Source: Pseudoalteromonas prydzensis
Lineage (GTDB): Bacteria; Pseudomonadota; Gammaproteobacteria; Enterobacterales; Alteromonadaceae
Assembly: GCF_001661495.1 (NCBI RefSeq)
Contig: NZ_BDDT01000002.1
Coordinates: 310,001 to 374,000, forward strand
Length of the DNA: 64,000 nucleotides
Direction of reading: 5' to 3'
Shown here: piece by piece, positions 46,693 through 55,800 of the stretch
Position numbering within the stretch: position 1 is the stretch's first letter
Layout: each line of letters opens with the position of its first letter
Made by a program: the position numbers and the translations under genes
Notes under the pieces: model-generated
Told to the model about the DNA's origin: nothing
What the model saw: the letters and a program-made list of their open reading frames with translations, nothing else
Database searches by the model: none

Positions 46693-47577
46693 ATGAATTA
46701 CTCAGAGCAACTTGTAATAGCATCTGCTTTTACAGTTATGGGCTGTTTAGTTGCTTACGCTCCGCCATTAAAAGCAGAACGTACAATTACTCAAAACTAC
46801 GAACTTGCAACATGGCATGTCAGTGGCGATGCATTTCATTGTCAATTGAGTCAAAAACTCGATAACTATGCAAAGCTAAGCGTAGTGAGTAAACCGGCTA
46901 GAGCACAATATTTAGATTTTGAATGGCTGTTAACAGAGCGTGCAATTACTGATGTGCGCGTATTTACGCGTAAAGGTGATTGGCAAAATCAGCATATTAC
47001 AGCGCCAACAATACAATTCTTTTCAGCTGATATTGTCCAGCAGCAAGTGATGTTTGTGCAAGGTGTAGCACCACTTCTTAGTGCAATTAAACAAGGCTAT
47101 TGGCTAGACACTATCATAGGGTTTGGCGATGAGCAGCTTAGGTTAACTTTTCCTACCACACATAGTGATAGCGCTATCAATCAATATCAGCAATGCCGCG
47201 AACAATTGGCACCACTTTCTTGGCAGCAAGCAAGAGATTATGAAATTAGCTTTGACTCCGGTGAGCGTGTGGTTAAGCGCCATGAAGATTTAAGCTATCT
47301 AGAAAAGTTGGTTCGCTATATTCAACTCGACCCAACAGTTAATAAAGTCATGATCGATGGCCACACTGACAATGTCGGATCGCCGTTGGCAAATCGTTTG
47401 CTGTCAAAAGAAAGAGCGGATGATGTCGCTTCTCGGTTAATTGAATTAGGTATTGATTCGCAACTTATTGAAATTAGGGCGCATGGTGGTCGTTACCCGG
47501 TTGCGAATAATGCAGATACGAGTGGGCAGTCATCTAACAGACGCGTTTTAATTCGTCTATTTCGTCAAAATAGCTAA
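46693..47577 (+). CDS. motY: Lateral flagellar MotY (T-ring protein)
   Basis: A 294-residue exported protein with a signal peptide (about 1-28). The N-terminal MotY domain (AERTITQNYELATWHVSGDAFHCQLSQKL) attaches to the basal body and the C-terminal OmpA-like domain (VMIDGHTDNVGSPLANRLLSKERADDVASRL) binds peptidoglycan. In Vibrio lateral systems motY precedes lafK exactly as here. Weak ribosome binding site, in line with control by the leader. Confidence 0.93.
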   Translation: MNYSEQLVIASAFTVMGCLVAYAPPLKAERTITQNYELATWHVSGDAFHCQLSQKLDNYAKLSVVSKPARAQYLDFEWLLTERAITDVRVFTRKGDWQNQHITAPTIQFFSADIVQQQVMFVQGVAPLLSAIKQGYWLDTIIGFGDEQLRLTFPTTHSDSAINQYQQCREQLAPLSWQQARDYEISFDSGERVVKRHEDLSYLEKLVRYIQLDPTVNKVMIDGHTDNVGSPLANRLLSKERADDVASRLIELGIDSQLIEIRAHGGRYPVANNADTSGQSSNRRVLIRLFRQNS

Positions 47578-47596
47578 GGTGTTTGAGGAGGAATTT

Positions 47597-48907
47597 ATGG
47601 ATCAAAAACATCTATTATGGCTTGCTCCAGAGCAACCATCTCGTGAAATTGAATTGGCGATCAATGATGAGCAGTATGAGTTACTGTATACAGAATCAAT
47701 CCCTGATGCCATTAGTTATTGCTTAAGTTATCAGCCGGAATTAGTACTTATTGATGCACAGCAAGCGCAAATGAATCTAGTGGATTTGGTGAAACTTGTT
47801 AAACGAACTCATCTCAGTTGCCAAATTATTTCGTTAGTTGAGTCAAGTCAAGGTGAGCTGGCATCACAATCACTTAATAATGGCGCAGTGGATTTTCTAT
47901 TAAAACCATTCTTTGCAGACCAATTAAAATTAACGATTCGTAATGCTGATTCGATGAAGCATGGAGTCAGTGACTTAATTGCGGTGTCGTTAAAGTCGCA
48001 ACAGGTACTTCGCCTTGCAAACCGTGCAGCACAAACATCTGCCAGCGTTTTAATTATGGGAGAGTCCGGTACGGGTAAAGAAAAGCTAGCTAATTTTATT
48101 CACCAATCGTCGCCACGGGCAGATAAGCCATTTGTTGCTGTTAACTGTGCCGCTATTCCTGAAAATATGCTGGAATCCATGTTATTTGGCTATAACAAAG
48201 GCGCTTTCACAGGCGCTGTCGCGCAACAAGCAGGTAAGTTTGAACTCGCTAATGGCGGGACTATTTTACTTGATGAAATTACGGAACTGCCATTGGATTT
48301 ACAAGCTAAATTACTGCGTGTATTACAAGAGCGTGAAGTTGAAAGGCTTGGCAGTCATCAACCTATAAAGCTTGATATCCGTGTTATTGCGGCCTGCAAT
48401 AAGCCACTACGGGAGCAAGTTGAAAAAGGCCAATTTCGCGAAGATTTATTTTATCGTTTAGATGTCCTGCCATTAATGTGGCCTGCACTAAGGGATCGTT
48501 GTGACGATATTTTACCCCTTGCGAATTATTTTATTGCGAAATACGACGAAGAAAAATTTCATTTTAGTAGTGAAGCTGAGCAAATAATGCAGGACTACCA
48601 CTGGCCTGGGAATGTGAGAGAGCTAGAGAATGTTGTGCAGCGGGCCTTAGTTATGGCGCGAGGTATCGAAATCCAAGCTACCGATTTAAATCTACCAGAA
48701 AATGTAAAAACATTACCAAGCGCAAGTACGTCAAAATTGAAAGAAAGCAAGAAACAAGCTGAATTTGATTACATCTACAATTTACTAAGCCGCTTTAATG
48801 GTCACCGAACACAAACAGCTGAGGCGCTTGGCGTAAGTACTCGCGCCCTCAGATACAAAATTGCAGCCATGCGTGAATACGGCATGGATATAGACGCTAT
48901 CGCTTAA
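47597..48907 (+). CDS. lafK: Lateral flagellar sigma-54 activator LafK
   Basis: A 436-residue enhancer-binding protein, master regulator of lateral flagella. Residues 1-115 form a receiver-like domain with Asp53 and Lys103, but the acidic pair at the end of the first strand is replaced (LLWLAPEQPS), so phosphorylation is doubtful. The AAA+ domain has Walker A GESGTGKE (155-162) and the sigma-54 contact GAFTGA (202-207). The C-terminal Fis-type HTH ends HRTQTAEALGVSTRALRYKIA. The ATG at 47597 follows GAGGAGG. Confidence 0.94.
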   Translation: MDQKHLLWLAPEQPSREIELAINDEQYELLYTESIPDAISYCLSYQPELVLIDAQQAQMNLVDLVKLVKRTHLSCQIISLVESSQGELASQSLNNGAVDFLLKPFFADQLKLTIRNADSMKHGVSDLIAVSLKSQQVLRLANRAAQTSASVLIMGESGTGKEKLANFIHQSSPRADKPFVAVNCAAIPENMLESMLFGYNKGAFTGAVAQQAGKFELANGGTILLDEITELPLDLQAKLLRVLQEREVERLGSHQPIKLDIRVIAACNKPLREQVEKGQFREDLFYRLDVLPLMWPALRDRCDDILPLANYFIAKYDEEKFHFSSEAEQIMQDYHWPGNVRELENVVQRALVMARGIEIQATDLNLPENVKTLPSASTSKLKESKKQAEFDYIYNLLSRFNGHRTQTAEALGVSTRALRYKIAAMREYGMDIDAIA

Positions 48908-48922
48908 TTAAGGAGTAAGACA

Positions 48923-49246
48923 ATGTCACCCATTGAAAGTCAACGCTTGTTGCTTGGAAAAATGACTGATATGCAGCAACTTGCCGCAGCTGAACAGATT
49001 GCTCCTGCAGCAAGTAAATACCAAGATGCAGAGCTAAGCAATGAGTTTAAGACTGTGGTTCGTGCAATAAATGAGCAGCAAAATATCTCTTCACAAATGA
49101 TGCATGCTGTAGATACTGGTCAAAGTGATGATGTTGTAGGGGCTATGGTCGCGAGTCAAAAGGCTAGTTTAAGCTTTTCCATGCTGATGGAAGTGCGCAA
49201 TAAACTGTTAAATGGCATCGATGATGTCATGCGCATGTCATTATAG
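48923..49246 (+). CDS. fliE: Lateral flagellar hook-basal body protein FliE
   Basis: A 107-residue protein linking the MS ring to the rod. The C-terminal part (DVVGAMVASQKASLSFSMLMEVRNKLLNGIDDVMRMSL) is a FliE signature. AAGGAG precedes its start, 15 bases after lafK. Confidence 0.94.
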   Translation: MSPIESQRLLLGKMTDMQQLAAAEQIAPAASKYQDAELSNEFKTVVRAINEQQNISSQMMHAVDTGQSDDVVGAMVASQKASLSFSMLMEVRNKLLNGIDDVMRMSL

Positions 49247-49254
49247 AGGTTGCT

Positions 49255-50982
49255 ATGAAAGGCGAATTAACCAAAGCAGTACCGCCGCTATCTGCAGAGA
49301 CAAATTTACGTGAGAAGGTGGTAAGTTTCTCAAATAAAATTAATTTCTCGACGAAAAGCAATGACCGCAATGTTGCAACCATTGCATTACTTGCAACCTT
49401 GGTTGCCGCGACGATTGTTGTCATTCTGTGGACTTCAGCAAAGAATTACGTGCCTTTGTACGGTAATCAAGAAAGTTATGACAAAGCGAATATTTTAGAG
49501 ATTTTAGATAAAGAACAAATTGTATTCCGCATCGATAATGATACTGGCAATATTTTAGTGCCACAGGAAAAACTGGCGGATGCGCGGATCACCTTGGCTG
49601 CTCGCGGTATAAAAGCGTCAATGCCTGAAGGGGTTGATAACTTGACGACCAAAGTGTCAATGGGGACCAGCCAATTTATGGAGTCGATGCAGTATCAACA
49701 TGCCTTAGAAGGGGAGTTGGCACGCACCATAATCAACATGCAAGGGGTACGCAACGCACGCGTCCACTTAGCTATCCCAAAGCGCAGTTTATTTATTGGC
49801 CGAGAAGAGCAAAAGTCAGCAGCGTCGGTTATGGTTGATTTAGCCCCAGGACATGAGCTAAAGCCAGAACAAGTTGAAGCCATTATTTCATTGGTCATTG
49901 GCTCAGTGTCAGGGTTAAGCGCACGGGAAGTCTCAGTGGTTGATCAACGTGGCAAGTTATTGTCAGGTGATCTGTTTGATACCACACCAGTCGGGAAAGA
50001 AAGTGATAAAAAACTTGCCTTTATAGAAAAAATAGAACGCAACATAGAGCAGCGTGCTGAAATCATGCTACTGCCAATTTTAGGGGAAGGTAACTTTCGC
50101 ATTCAAGTATCTACCGATGTTGATTTTAGTGTTGTTGAAGAAACCCGAGAAGCGGTTGACCCACAAGGTGTATTAAAGCAGGAGTTGGTAAAGTCGGATT
50201 CCCGCCAAGATCAATTCGCAGGAGGAATACCTGGTGCTTTAGCAAATCAACCCCCTTTACCTGATCAAGAAGGTGAACAAAACGATAACGAACGTGTGTC
50301 TGAGCGAAGTGAAAGTAGCCGTGAATATGAAAATGGTCGCTCAGTGACTCACACCCGCTACGAAGTTGGCAGATTAAGTTCAATGAGTGTATCTGTGCTA
50401 GTTAATGAACAAGCCGCAACAAGTGATCAAGGATGGAGTCAAGATGGTCTGAACTCTTTGGGGGAAATGGTGAAAACAGCAACTGGGTTTAATCAACAGC
50501 GGGGCGATCAATTTAACATCACTAGCTTTGCGTTTGTAGAAGCGCAGCCTTTCATGGCAGCTGATGGTTTACAGTGGTGGCAGATGCCTGAAATTCGCGA
50601 ATATGCTCGTTACGTATTTGGCTCATTCATTAGCTTAATGCTGATTTTATTTGCTGTTAGGCCGTTGGTTAATCATTTGATCAAAGGTAAAAGTACCGCT
50701 TTAACGAGTACTGAAAATGATGAAAATAATACCGCGGAAAATAAATCTGACGCTTATGAACGACAAAGTACACCACTTGATGGTGCATTGGAGCGAAGCG
50801 AACACTCAGACCAAGAGCATCAAGAGGGTGAGAATATCGCTTTACCAAAAGTGGGTGGTGATTTTGAAGAACAAATTGCGCATATGCAGTTATTGGCTAG
50901 TCGAGAAACTGAGCGTGTTACATCAGTTATCAAATATTGGGTAGAGCAAGGAGTTGAAGTTGAATCAAGCAAATCAAGATAA
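49255..50982 (+). CDS. fliF: Lateral flagellar MS-ring protein FliF
   Basis: A 575-residue ring protein. Two transmembrane segments flank a large periplasmic part: near residues 42-62 (VATIALLATLVAATIVVILW) and near 448-470 (YVFGSFISLMLILFAVRPLV). The ring-building motif MSQYQHALEGELARTI-like segment (MQYQHALEGELARTIINMQGVRNARVHLAIP) is diagnostic. The cytoplasmic C-terminus that binds FliG is acidic and overlaps fliG. Confidence 0.96.
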   Translation: MKGELTKAVPPLSAETNLREKVVSFSNKINFSTKSNDRNVATIALLATLVAATIVVILWTSAKNYVPLYGNQESYDKANILEILDKEQIVFRIDNDTGNILVPQEKLADARITLAARGIKASMPEGVDNLTTKVSMGTSQFMESMQYQHALEGELARTIINMQGVRNARVHLAIPKRSLFIGREEQKSAASVMVDLAPGHELKPEQVEAIISLVIGSVSGLSAREVSVVDQRGKLLSGDLFDTTPVGKESDKKLAFIEKIERNIEQRAEIMLLPILGEGNFRIQVSTDVDFSVVEETREAVDPQGVLKQELVKSDSRQDQFAGGIPGALANQPPLPDQEGEQNDNERVSERSESSREYENGRSVTHTRYEVGRLSSMSVSVLVNEQAATSDQGWSQDGLNSLGEMVKTATGFNQQRGDQFNITSFAFVEAQPFMAADGLQWWQMPEIREYARYVFGSFISLMLILFAVRPLVNHLIKGKSTALTSTENDENNTAENKSDAYERQSTPLDGALERSEHSDQEHQEGENIALPKVGGDFEEQIAHMQLLASRETERVTSVIKYWVEQGVEVESSKSR

Positions 50983-51991
50983 TGTGACAGCACCAATAAC
51001 TGCACGAGCCTCCTTAGATAGAGCTGCTATTTTACTGCTTAGTATGGGTGAAGAAAATGCGGCCAGTGTTATTCGTAAATTAGGGCGTCGAGAAGTACAA
51101 GCTATTTCACAGCGTATGGCCAGTATTGCGAATATTACTAAGCATGATGTGGCTGATACCTTAACCAGTTTTTTTGATTGTTATCGTAATGAAAGTGGTG
51201 TCAATGGCGCATCGCGGCTATACCTTGAAAGAGCATTGGATAAGGCGGTCGGCCGTCGCTTAGCACGGGGTATGTTGGATGATATTTATGGTGGGGCCAT
51301 GAGTGATGACTTACGCCGATTAGAGTGGATCCCACCTGAACTGATTGTGCGTTTTTTAGAGCATGAACATGTGCAGATGCAGGCTCTATTTTTAGCTTTT
51401 TTACCCGCAGAGCAGGCGGCGGCAGTAATAGCCTTGTTTCCTGAGGCTAGGCATGAAGATTTACTTTACCGTATCGCCAGCTTACGGGAAGTAAGTGAGC
51501 ATGTTATGGACGATATTCGCTTAACTGTGGAAGCGTGCGTTGATTTTGTTGGTCGTCAAGTTGGCTCTCGGGTTAATGGTGTTGATAAGGTGGCTGATAT
51601 TATGAGTCGATATAATGGCAATAAGAGCCAAATTATTGAAGTTATTAGAAAGCATGACTTACGAGTAGCCGATGCCGTACAAGAACGTATGTATGACTTT
51701 GCTAGCTTATTACTACAAAACGATGAAACACTCTCGCAATTAATGAACGATGTGCCGGATGAACTTTGGCTTATGGCATTAAAAGGTGCAGACGAAGTGA
51801 TTATTACGCGTTTGTTAGGAGCGCTGCCAAAGCGTTTAGCGCAAGTCTATCAGCAGCAATTAGAAGCAACAACATCGCAACCTGTTAGTAAAGTGGAAGC
51901 TGCGCGACGTGAAATTATGGCAATCGTCCGTGATATGAGTAAGCGAGAAGAAATCAGTTATCAATTATACCAAGAAGAAACAGCAGGTTAA
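50960..51991 (+). CDS. fliG: Lateral flagellar switch protein FliG
   Basis: A C-ring torque protein of 343-345 residues. N-terminal ASLDRAAILLLSMGEENAASVIRKLGRREVQAISQRMA and the middle EHVQMQALFLAFLPAEQAAAVIALFP (EHPQ-like motif) are FliG hallmarks. The C-terminal torque helix has alternating charges (DEVIITRLLGALPKRLAQVYQQQLE). No ATG is available near the start; TTG at 50960 is best placed 6 bases after AAGGAG, and overlaps fliF by 23 bases. TTG at 50954 is the alternative. Confidence 0.94.
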   Translation: MNQANQDNVTAPITARASLDRAAILLLSMGEENAASVIRKLGRREVQAISQRMASIANITKHDVADTLTSFFDCYRNESGVNGASRLYLERALDKAVGRRLARGMLDDIYGGAMSDDLRRLEWIPPELIVRFLEHEHVQMQALFLAFLPAEQAAAVIALFPEARHEDLLYRIASLREVSEHVMDDIRLTVEACVDFVGRQVGSRVNGVDKVADIMSRYNGNKSQIIEVIRKHDLRVADAVQERMYDFASLLLQNDETLSQLMNDVPDELWLMALKGADEVIITRLLGALPKRLAQVYQQQLEATTSQPVSKVEAARREIMAIVRDMSKREEISYQLYQEETAG

Positions 51992-51996
51992 TTGTT

Positions 51997-52629
51997 ATGC
52001 AAGCATTTCGTTTTCCAACACTAACTAAGGCTCAGCAGCATCAAAGTGTTCAGCAGCGAATTGATGCTGCTGAGCAACTAGCCTGGCAAAAAGGTTTTGA
52101 TGATGGTTTACAACAAGGTAAAGCTATGTTGCAAACTGAAATTGAAAAACATATTAATGAGCGTGCTGAGGCGTTACTTAATGCCCGTGAACATGAGCTC
52201 AAGCAGCAGTTAACAGCGCAGTTTGAAGTGCTTTGTTTGCAGTTTAAGCAGCAATTTAATATACAATCAAATGAAGTGTTAAAAGATATCAGTGTGCTGG
52301 TTGCGAAAGTTGCAGAGCGCGTGATCGCTAGTGAATTACAGTTACAGCCACAATGTTTAATTGATTTAGTAGAGCAAGCTTTAAGCTTATTGGCAGGACG
52401 CGATGAGGTGCACGAAATTGTCTTTTCAGCCGCAGATGCTGATTTAATTGCGCAAACTTGCTTTGAAAACAGTCAATTAAAAGTCAGTTTTGAACATCAA
52501 CTTGCAAGTGGCACAGTAAAGTTAATCTCCAGTGAGCAAAGTCATAGTTTATCTTTAACTGAGCGGCTTGACGCTGTATTTACTGAAATCACTCCAGCGT
52601 TAATGAATGGCTCAATAGCTGATGAATAA
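51997..52629 (+). CDS. fliH: Lateral flagellar export ATPase regulator FliH
   Basis: A 210-residue, mostly helical protein that regulates the FliI ATPase. It contains WQKGFDDGLQQGKAMLQTEIEKHI (GxxxG-like region), an extended coiled coil, and the C-terminal VAKVAERVIASELQLQPQCLIDLVEQAL domain shared with V/F-ATPase stators. Its end overlaps fliI by 8 bases. Confidence 0.92.
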   Translation: MQAFRFPTLTKAQQHQSVQQRIDAAEQLAWQKGFDDGLQQGKAMLQTEIEKHINERAEALLNAREHELKQQLTAQFEVLCLQFKQQFNIQSNEVLKDISVLVAKVAERVIASELQLQPQCLIDLVEQALSLLAGRDEVHEIVFSAADADLIAQTCFENSQLKVSFEHQLASGTVKLISSEQSHSLSLTERLDAVFTEITPALMNGSIADE

Positions 52630-53971
52630 CACTTTATCTCAGGCAGTCTTATCGGCAACTAAGTATTTAGCAACTCCTCCTTTAGTGCAGAGCTATGGCC
52701 GCTTGGTGCGGGTAAATGGTATGACGTTAACCGCAGTTGGTGGCCAGTTTCTAATGGCTAAAAAGTATCAAGTGGAAGGAATTGATGGCGCCTGGAATGA
52801 TGCTCAAGTCATCGGTTTTGATGATAGCAAAGCGTTTTTGATGTTATTAAATAAGGCTGATGGTTTATATGCAGGAGCAAGAGTTAGAGCGGTCGCCGAG
52901 AGCCAAATGGTCAAAGTAGACAGTTCATTACTCGGGCGCGTTATTGATGCTCAAATGCAGCCAATTGATGATTTAGGTGCTCTGGTTAAAGCGCCACTGG
53001 GTTCAGATTGCATTTTAAAAAAGCAAGCTTCGCTTAATCCATTACAACGAAAAGGCGTGAGTGAACCACTTGATGTAGGTGTTCGCACCATCAATGGCTT
53101 ATTCACTGTTGGCAAAGGCCAGCGCCTTGGTTTATTTGCGGGTTCTGGTGTAGGTAAAAGTAAGTTACTAGCGATGATGACGCGTTTCACCAGTGCCGAT
53201 GTGGTGATTGTTGCCTTAGTGGGCGAGCGTGGTTGGGAAGTAAAAGAATTTATCGAACAAAGTTTAGGTCCTGAAGGGTTAAAAAAAGCCATTGTTATTG
53301 CATCTCCTGCGGATGACTCTCCTTTACTGCGCGCTAAAGCGGCTGAACTAAGCCATCAGTTAGCTGCTTTTTATCGTGATCAAAACCTGAATGTTTTACT
53401 GTTAATGGACTCATTAACGCGTTATGCCCAAGCACAACGTGAAATCGGTTTAGCCGTTGGTGAATTACCAGTAGCAAAAGGCTACCCACCATCGGTATTT
53501 AGTAAACTAACGCAATTAGTTGAAAGTTCAGGTAATAGCGAGAGAAGTCACGGTTCAATGACTGCGATTTATACTGTGTTAGCCGAAGGTGACGACCAAC
53601 AAGACCCGATAGCCGATAATGCCAGAGCCATTTTGGATGGTCACATTGTGCTTGACCGCTCATTAGCAGAAAAAGGCCATTATCCAGCTATTAATATTGG
53701 TGCTTCAATTAGCCGGGTGATGCCAAATATTGTCTCTGCTGAGCAATTAGCGTTTTGCTATAAATTAAAAAAATTGTATAGCCGTTATTTGCAAGTTCAT
53801 GAACTCATTCCCTTAGGCGCTTATCAGGCTGGAAAAGATACTGAGCTTGATTTAGCTGTGCAGTTATACCCAGAAATAGAATCATTTTTATGCCAAGCAT
53901 TAAGTGAAAAAGCGGATTTTGAGGTCACTCAGCAAAAGTTATCACAGTTAATAGGAAAACATCGTGCTTGA
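52622..53971 (+). CDS. fliI: Lateral flagellar export ATPase FliI
   Basis: A 449-residue ATPase of the F1-beta-like family. Walker A GSGVGKSKL, the VALVGERGWEVKEFIEQSLG region, Walker B VLLLMDSLTRYAQAQREI and KGYPPSVFSKLTQLVE are present. It energises export with FliH and FliJ. fliJ starts 8 bases before its stop. Confidence 0.97.
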   Translation: MNNTLSQAVLSATKYLATPPLVQSYGRLVRVNGMTLTAVGGQFLMAKKYQVEGIDGAWNDAQVIGFDDSKAFLMLLNKADGLYAGARVRAVAESQMVKVDSSLLGRVIDAQMQPIDDLGALVKAPLGSDCILKKQASLNPLQRKGVSEPLDVGVRTINGLFTVGKGQRLGLFAGSGVGKSKLLAMMTRFTSADVVIVALVGERGWEVKEFIEQSLGPEGLKKAIVIASPADDSPLLRAKAAELSHQLAAFYRDQNLNVLLLMDSLTRYAQAQREIGLAVGELPVAKGYPPSVFSKLTQLVESSGNSERSHGSMTAIYTVLAEGDDQQDPIADNARAILDGHIVLDRSLAEKGHYPAINIGASISRVMPNIVSAEQLAFCYKLKKLYSRYLQVHELIPLGAYQAGKDTELDLAVQLYPEIESFLCQALSEKADFEVTQQKLSQLIGKHRA

Positions 53972-54383
53972 TAAATTTAAACAGCTGCAGCAGCAGAAAC
54001 TCGACAGCATGCTTAATGAGCAAGCATTACTAAAACAACACACTGAGCAAGAGCAACAACGCTTAGCACAGCTAAAGCAATTTATTGATGGTATGCAAAC
54101 CAATAATCAAATGCGAAGTGCGCTGGATCTGCAAAATCTTGCGGGTATGAAACATATTCTACATGGCTTATCACAACAACAATCAGAGCGGGTAATGCAA
54201 TTGCAAGGCGATCAGTCTCGACAGCAACATGCTTGTGTGCAGCAGCTGTCATTCACTAAAGGGCTTGAAGGAGTGCTTGCCAAGCAGCTGCAAAAGCAGC
54301 GACAACACCAAGTCAAGCTGCAGCAAAATCAACTGGATGAGCTGATTTCTCAAGCTGTAATTAGTGCTAAAACTAATAATTGA
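53964..54383 (+). CDS. fliJ: Lateral flagellar export stalk protein FliJ
   Basis: A 139-residue coiled-coil protein, Gln/Lys-rich throughout (LDKFKQLQQQKLDSMLNEQALLKQHTEQEQQRLAQLKQF), beginning with GTG in overlap with fliI. Sequence conservation is low as usual for FliJ; size, coiled coil and position settle it. It is the last gene of the flagellar block; no terminator is seen, and the decayed hrpB begins 40 bases later. Confidence 0.88.
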   Translation: MLDKFKQLQQQKLDSMLNEQALLKQHTEQEQQRLAQLKQFIDGMQTNNQMRSALDLQNLAGMKHILHGLSQQQSERVMQLQGDQSRQQHACVQQLSFTKGLEGVLAKQLQKQRQHQVKLQQNQLDELISQAVISAKTNN

Positions 54384-54424
54384 AACGCATTTATCTTTGT
54401 AACACTAAGTACGGATCCTCAACA

Positions 54425-54905
54425 TTATTACAAGCCTTTCCAGAGGCAGGTAAAGCAACGTGGTTGCCTTTGCAATTAATCCGAGAAGGCCAGTTTCAGC
54501 GTATTTTTTATGCTTGAACCTAGTTGCTAATTCCTTGGCCTGCCAACAACAATAAACACTTAGGCAAAGTATCGCCTACGTGAACGCGGTGAAAGTAAAG
54601 TGAGTAGCAATACTCGCCTAGAGATTGTCACCGAAGGTGCGTTGACGCCCTGAATTAACAGGCACTTCATGAGCGCCCACTCGCCGCTGATACGGTACTG
54701 GTATTTGCACTATATACACGGCCAGTACTGAGAGAAGATTTAAAAATCCCTCTAATGTCAGCAACGTTAGATGACGAGCGCTACAGTGAACTTTTTTCAA
54801 GCCCTATTATAGTTTATCTGGACGTAGTACTCCATTGATGAAGCCTATCTGCCAATTAAAGACGAAAGCCGTTGGCTTGAAGATATTCCCTTCATTATCA
54901 AGCAC
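54425..54905 (+). pseudogene. Decayed 5' part of an hrpB helicase gene
   Basis: Nucleotide and three-frame similarity to the intact hrpB at 58590 runs from about codon 23 to codon 200. Examples are GKATWLPLQLIREGQFQRI (compare GKSTWLPLQLMRDGHFQRI), TRLEIVTEG, and KDESRWLE. The Walker A Gly/Ser are lost (FPEAGKA), and one extra base after QRI leads to a stop; further shifts follow. The 3' two thirds are missing. Similarity of roughly 70-80 percent in conserved stretches shows it is not a recent copy. It joins the end of fliJ to the intact isomerase gene. Confidence 0.93.
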
Positions 54906-54946
54906 TCAATGAATAAAACTATATTGTGTTGGTATTTTTACCTACT

Positions 54947-55579
54947 TTAAATCCGTGCCTTAACAAAAGTGGCAATGGCTTCATCTTGGCAATGTGCAAA
55001 GAAGCACTTTTGAAAACGAGCACCGCCAATCGCTTGTTTAATTAGCTCTGGATCTATCGCTTCAAGTGCACTTAAGTAATCTTTAGCTACGTCGGCTTTT
55101 AATTGGTTTAAAATACCTGCGTTGCTCACTTGTGATTCTTTACGCTCAGCTGGGTAGCCTTGGCCTTTTTCGCCAGTAAAGGCTTTTTCAAAAATATATT
55201 TAATGTTTAGCTCCGCGCCCCAGCCAAAACCTTTGGCATAAGGTAAAGCGAGTGCATTGCCATTGTTTATTTGGGCAAATAGATAAGCATCAGATGGATC
55301 AATACAATAACCGCAGCTCACACCAGGAAACGCATTGCTCGCCATTAGTGCGCCTTGACCTGTACCACAACCTGTTACAACAAAGTCCACCGCTTTAGAG
55401 TTGAGCAGCAGGCTTGCGATAATTCCTAGGTGAATATAGGTTAATCGATGATCGTTATCGCCATCCATGCCAACATTAAATACTTGGTGACCTTGTGTGT
55501 CCGCTACGCTATTTAACTGCTCAAGCACGATTGGATTTTTAGCTGCTTGACTGAACTCATTCATTAATGCGATTTTCAT
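54947..55579 (-). CDS. RpiB/LacA/LacB-family sugar-phosphate isomerase
   Basis: A 210-residue protein of the RpiB/LacAB isomerase fold. The conserved phosphate/active-site loop is VVTGCGTGQGALMASN (compare CGTGIGM in RpiB), with the catalytic-type cysteine in place. It is longer than E. coli RpiB (149) with an added C-terminal region ending in KARI. Substrate unknown; ribose-5-phosphate or a keto-sugar acid are possible. A degraded relative of its C-terminus lies at 19881-20030. It is divergent from the next gene. Confidence 0.88.
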   Translation of the reverse strand: MKIALMNEFSQAAKNPIVLEQLNSVADTQGHQVFNVGMDGDNDHRLTYIHLGIIASLLLNSKAVDFVVTGCGTGQGALMASNAFPGVSCGYCIDPSDAYLFAQINNGNALALPYAKGFGWGAELNIKYIFEKAFTGEKGQGYPAERKESQVSNAGILNQLKADVAKDYLSALEAIDPELIKQAIGGARFQKCFFAHCQDEAIATFVKARI

Positions 55580-55754
55580 TTAGTCCTACCCAAATTGATT
55601 AATACTAAAGTAATTCTATCTATATTTGCTACCGGTGGCAAACGTAAGTTGTTTGTAGTTAATAAAAAGCAAACTAAAAATAGGTGTGATGTTGATTACA
55701 TAAAATAACGGAAATTAACAATTTACTTGCTGTTGCTGTATAATTAGCCACTGT

Positions 55755-55782
55755 GGCACTGTATTAGTGCCGCAACTTTTTT
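55755..55782 (+). promoter_or_regulatory. Small hairpin with T run in the leader of the binding-protein gene
   Basis: GGCACT (55755-55760) and AGTGCC (55766-55771) pair, followed by GCAAC and six T, 18 bases before the ATG at 55801. It looks like an attenuator or a terminator for a short leader; evidence is only structural. Confidence 0.4.
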
Positions 55783-55800
55783 ATTATCAGGGCTTTGTTT

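Noticed and set aside
20173..54383. The flagellar block as the organism's primary polar system
   Set aside because: LafK/LafS-type regulators, proton-type stator, no chemotaxis, flhF or flhG genes and the motY-lafK-fliE order all point to a lateral (secondary) system.
54618..54800. 60-codon minus-strand open frame
   Set aside because: It is antisense to the decayed hrpB copy and has no independent support.
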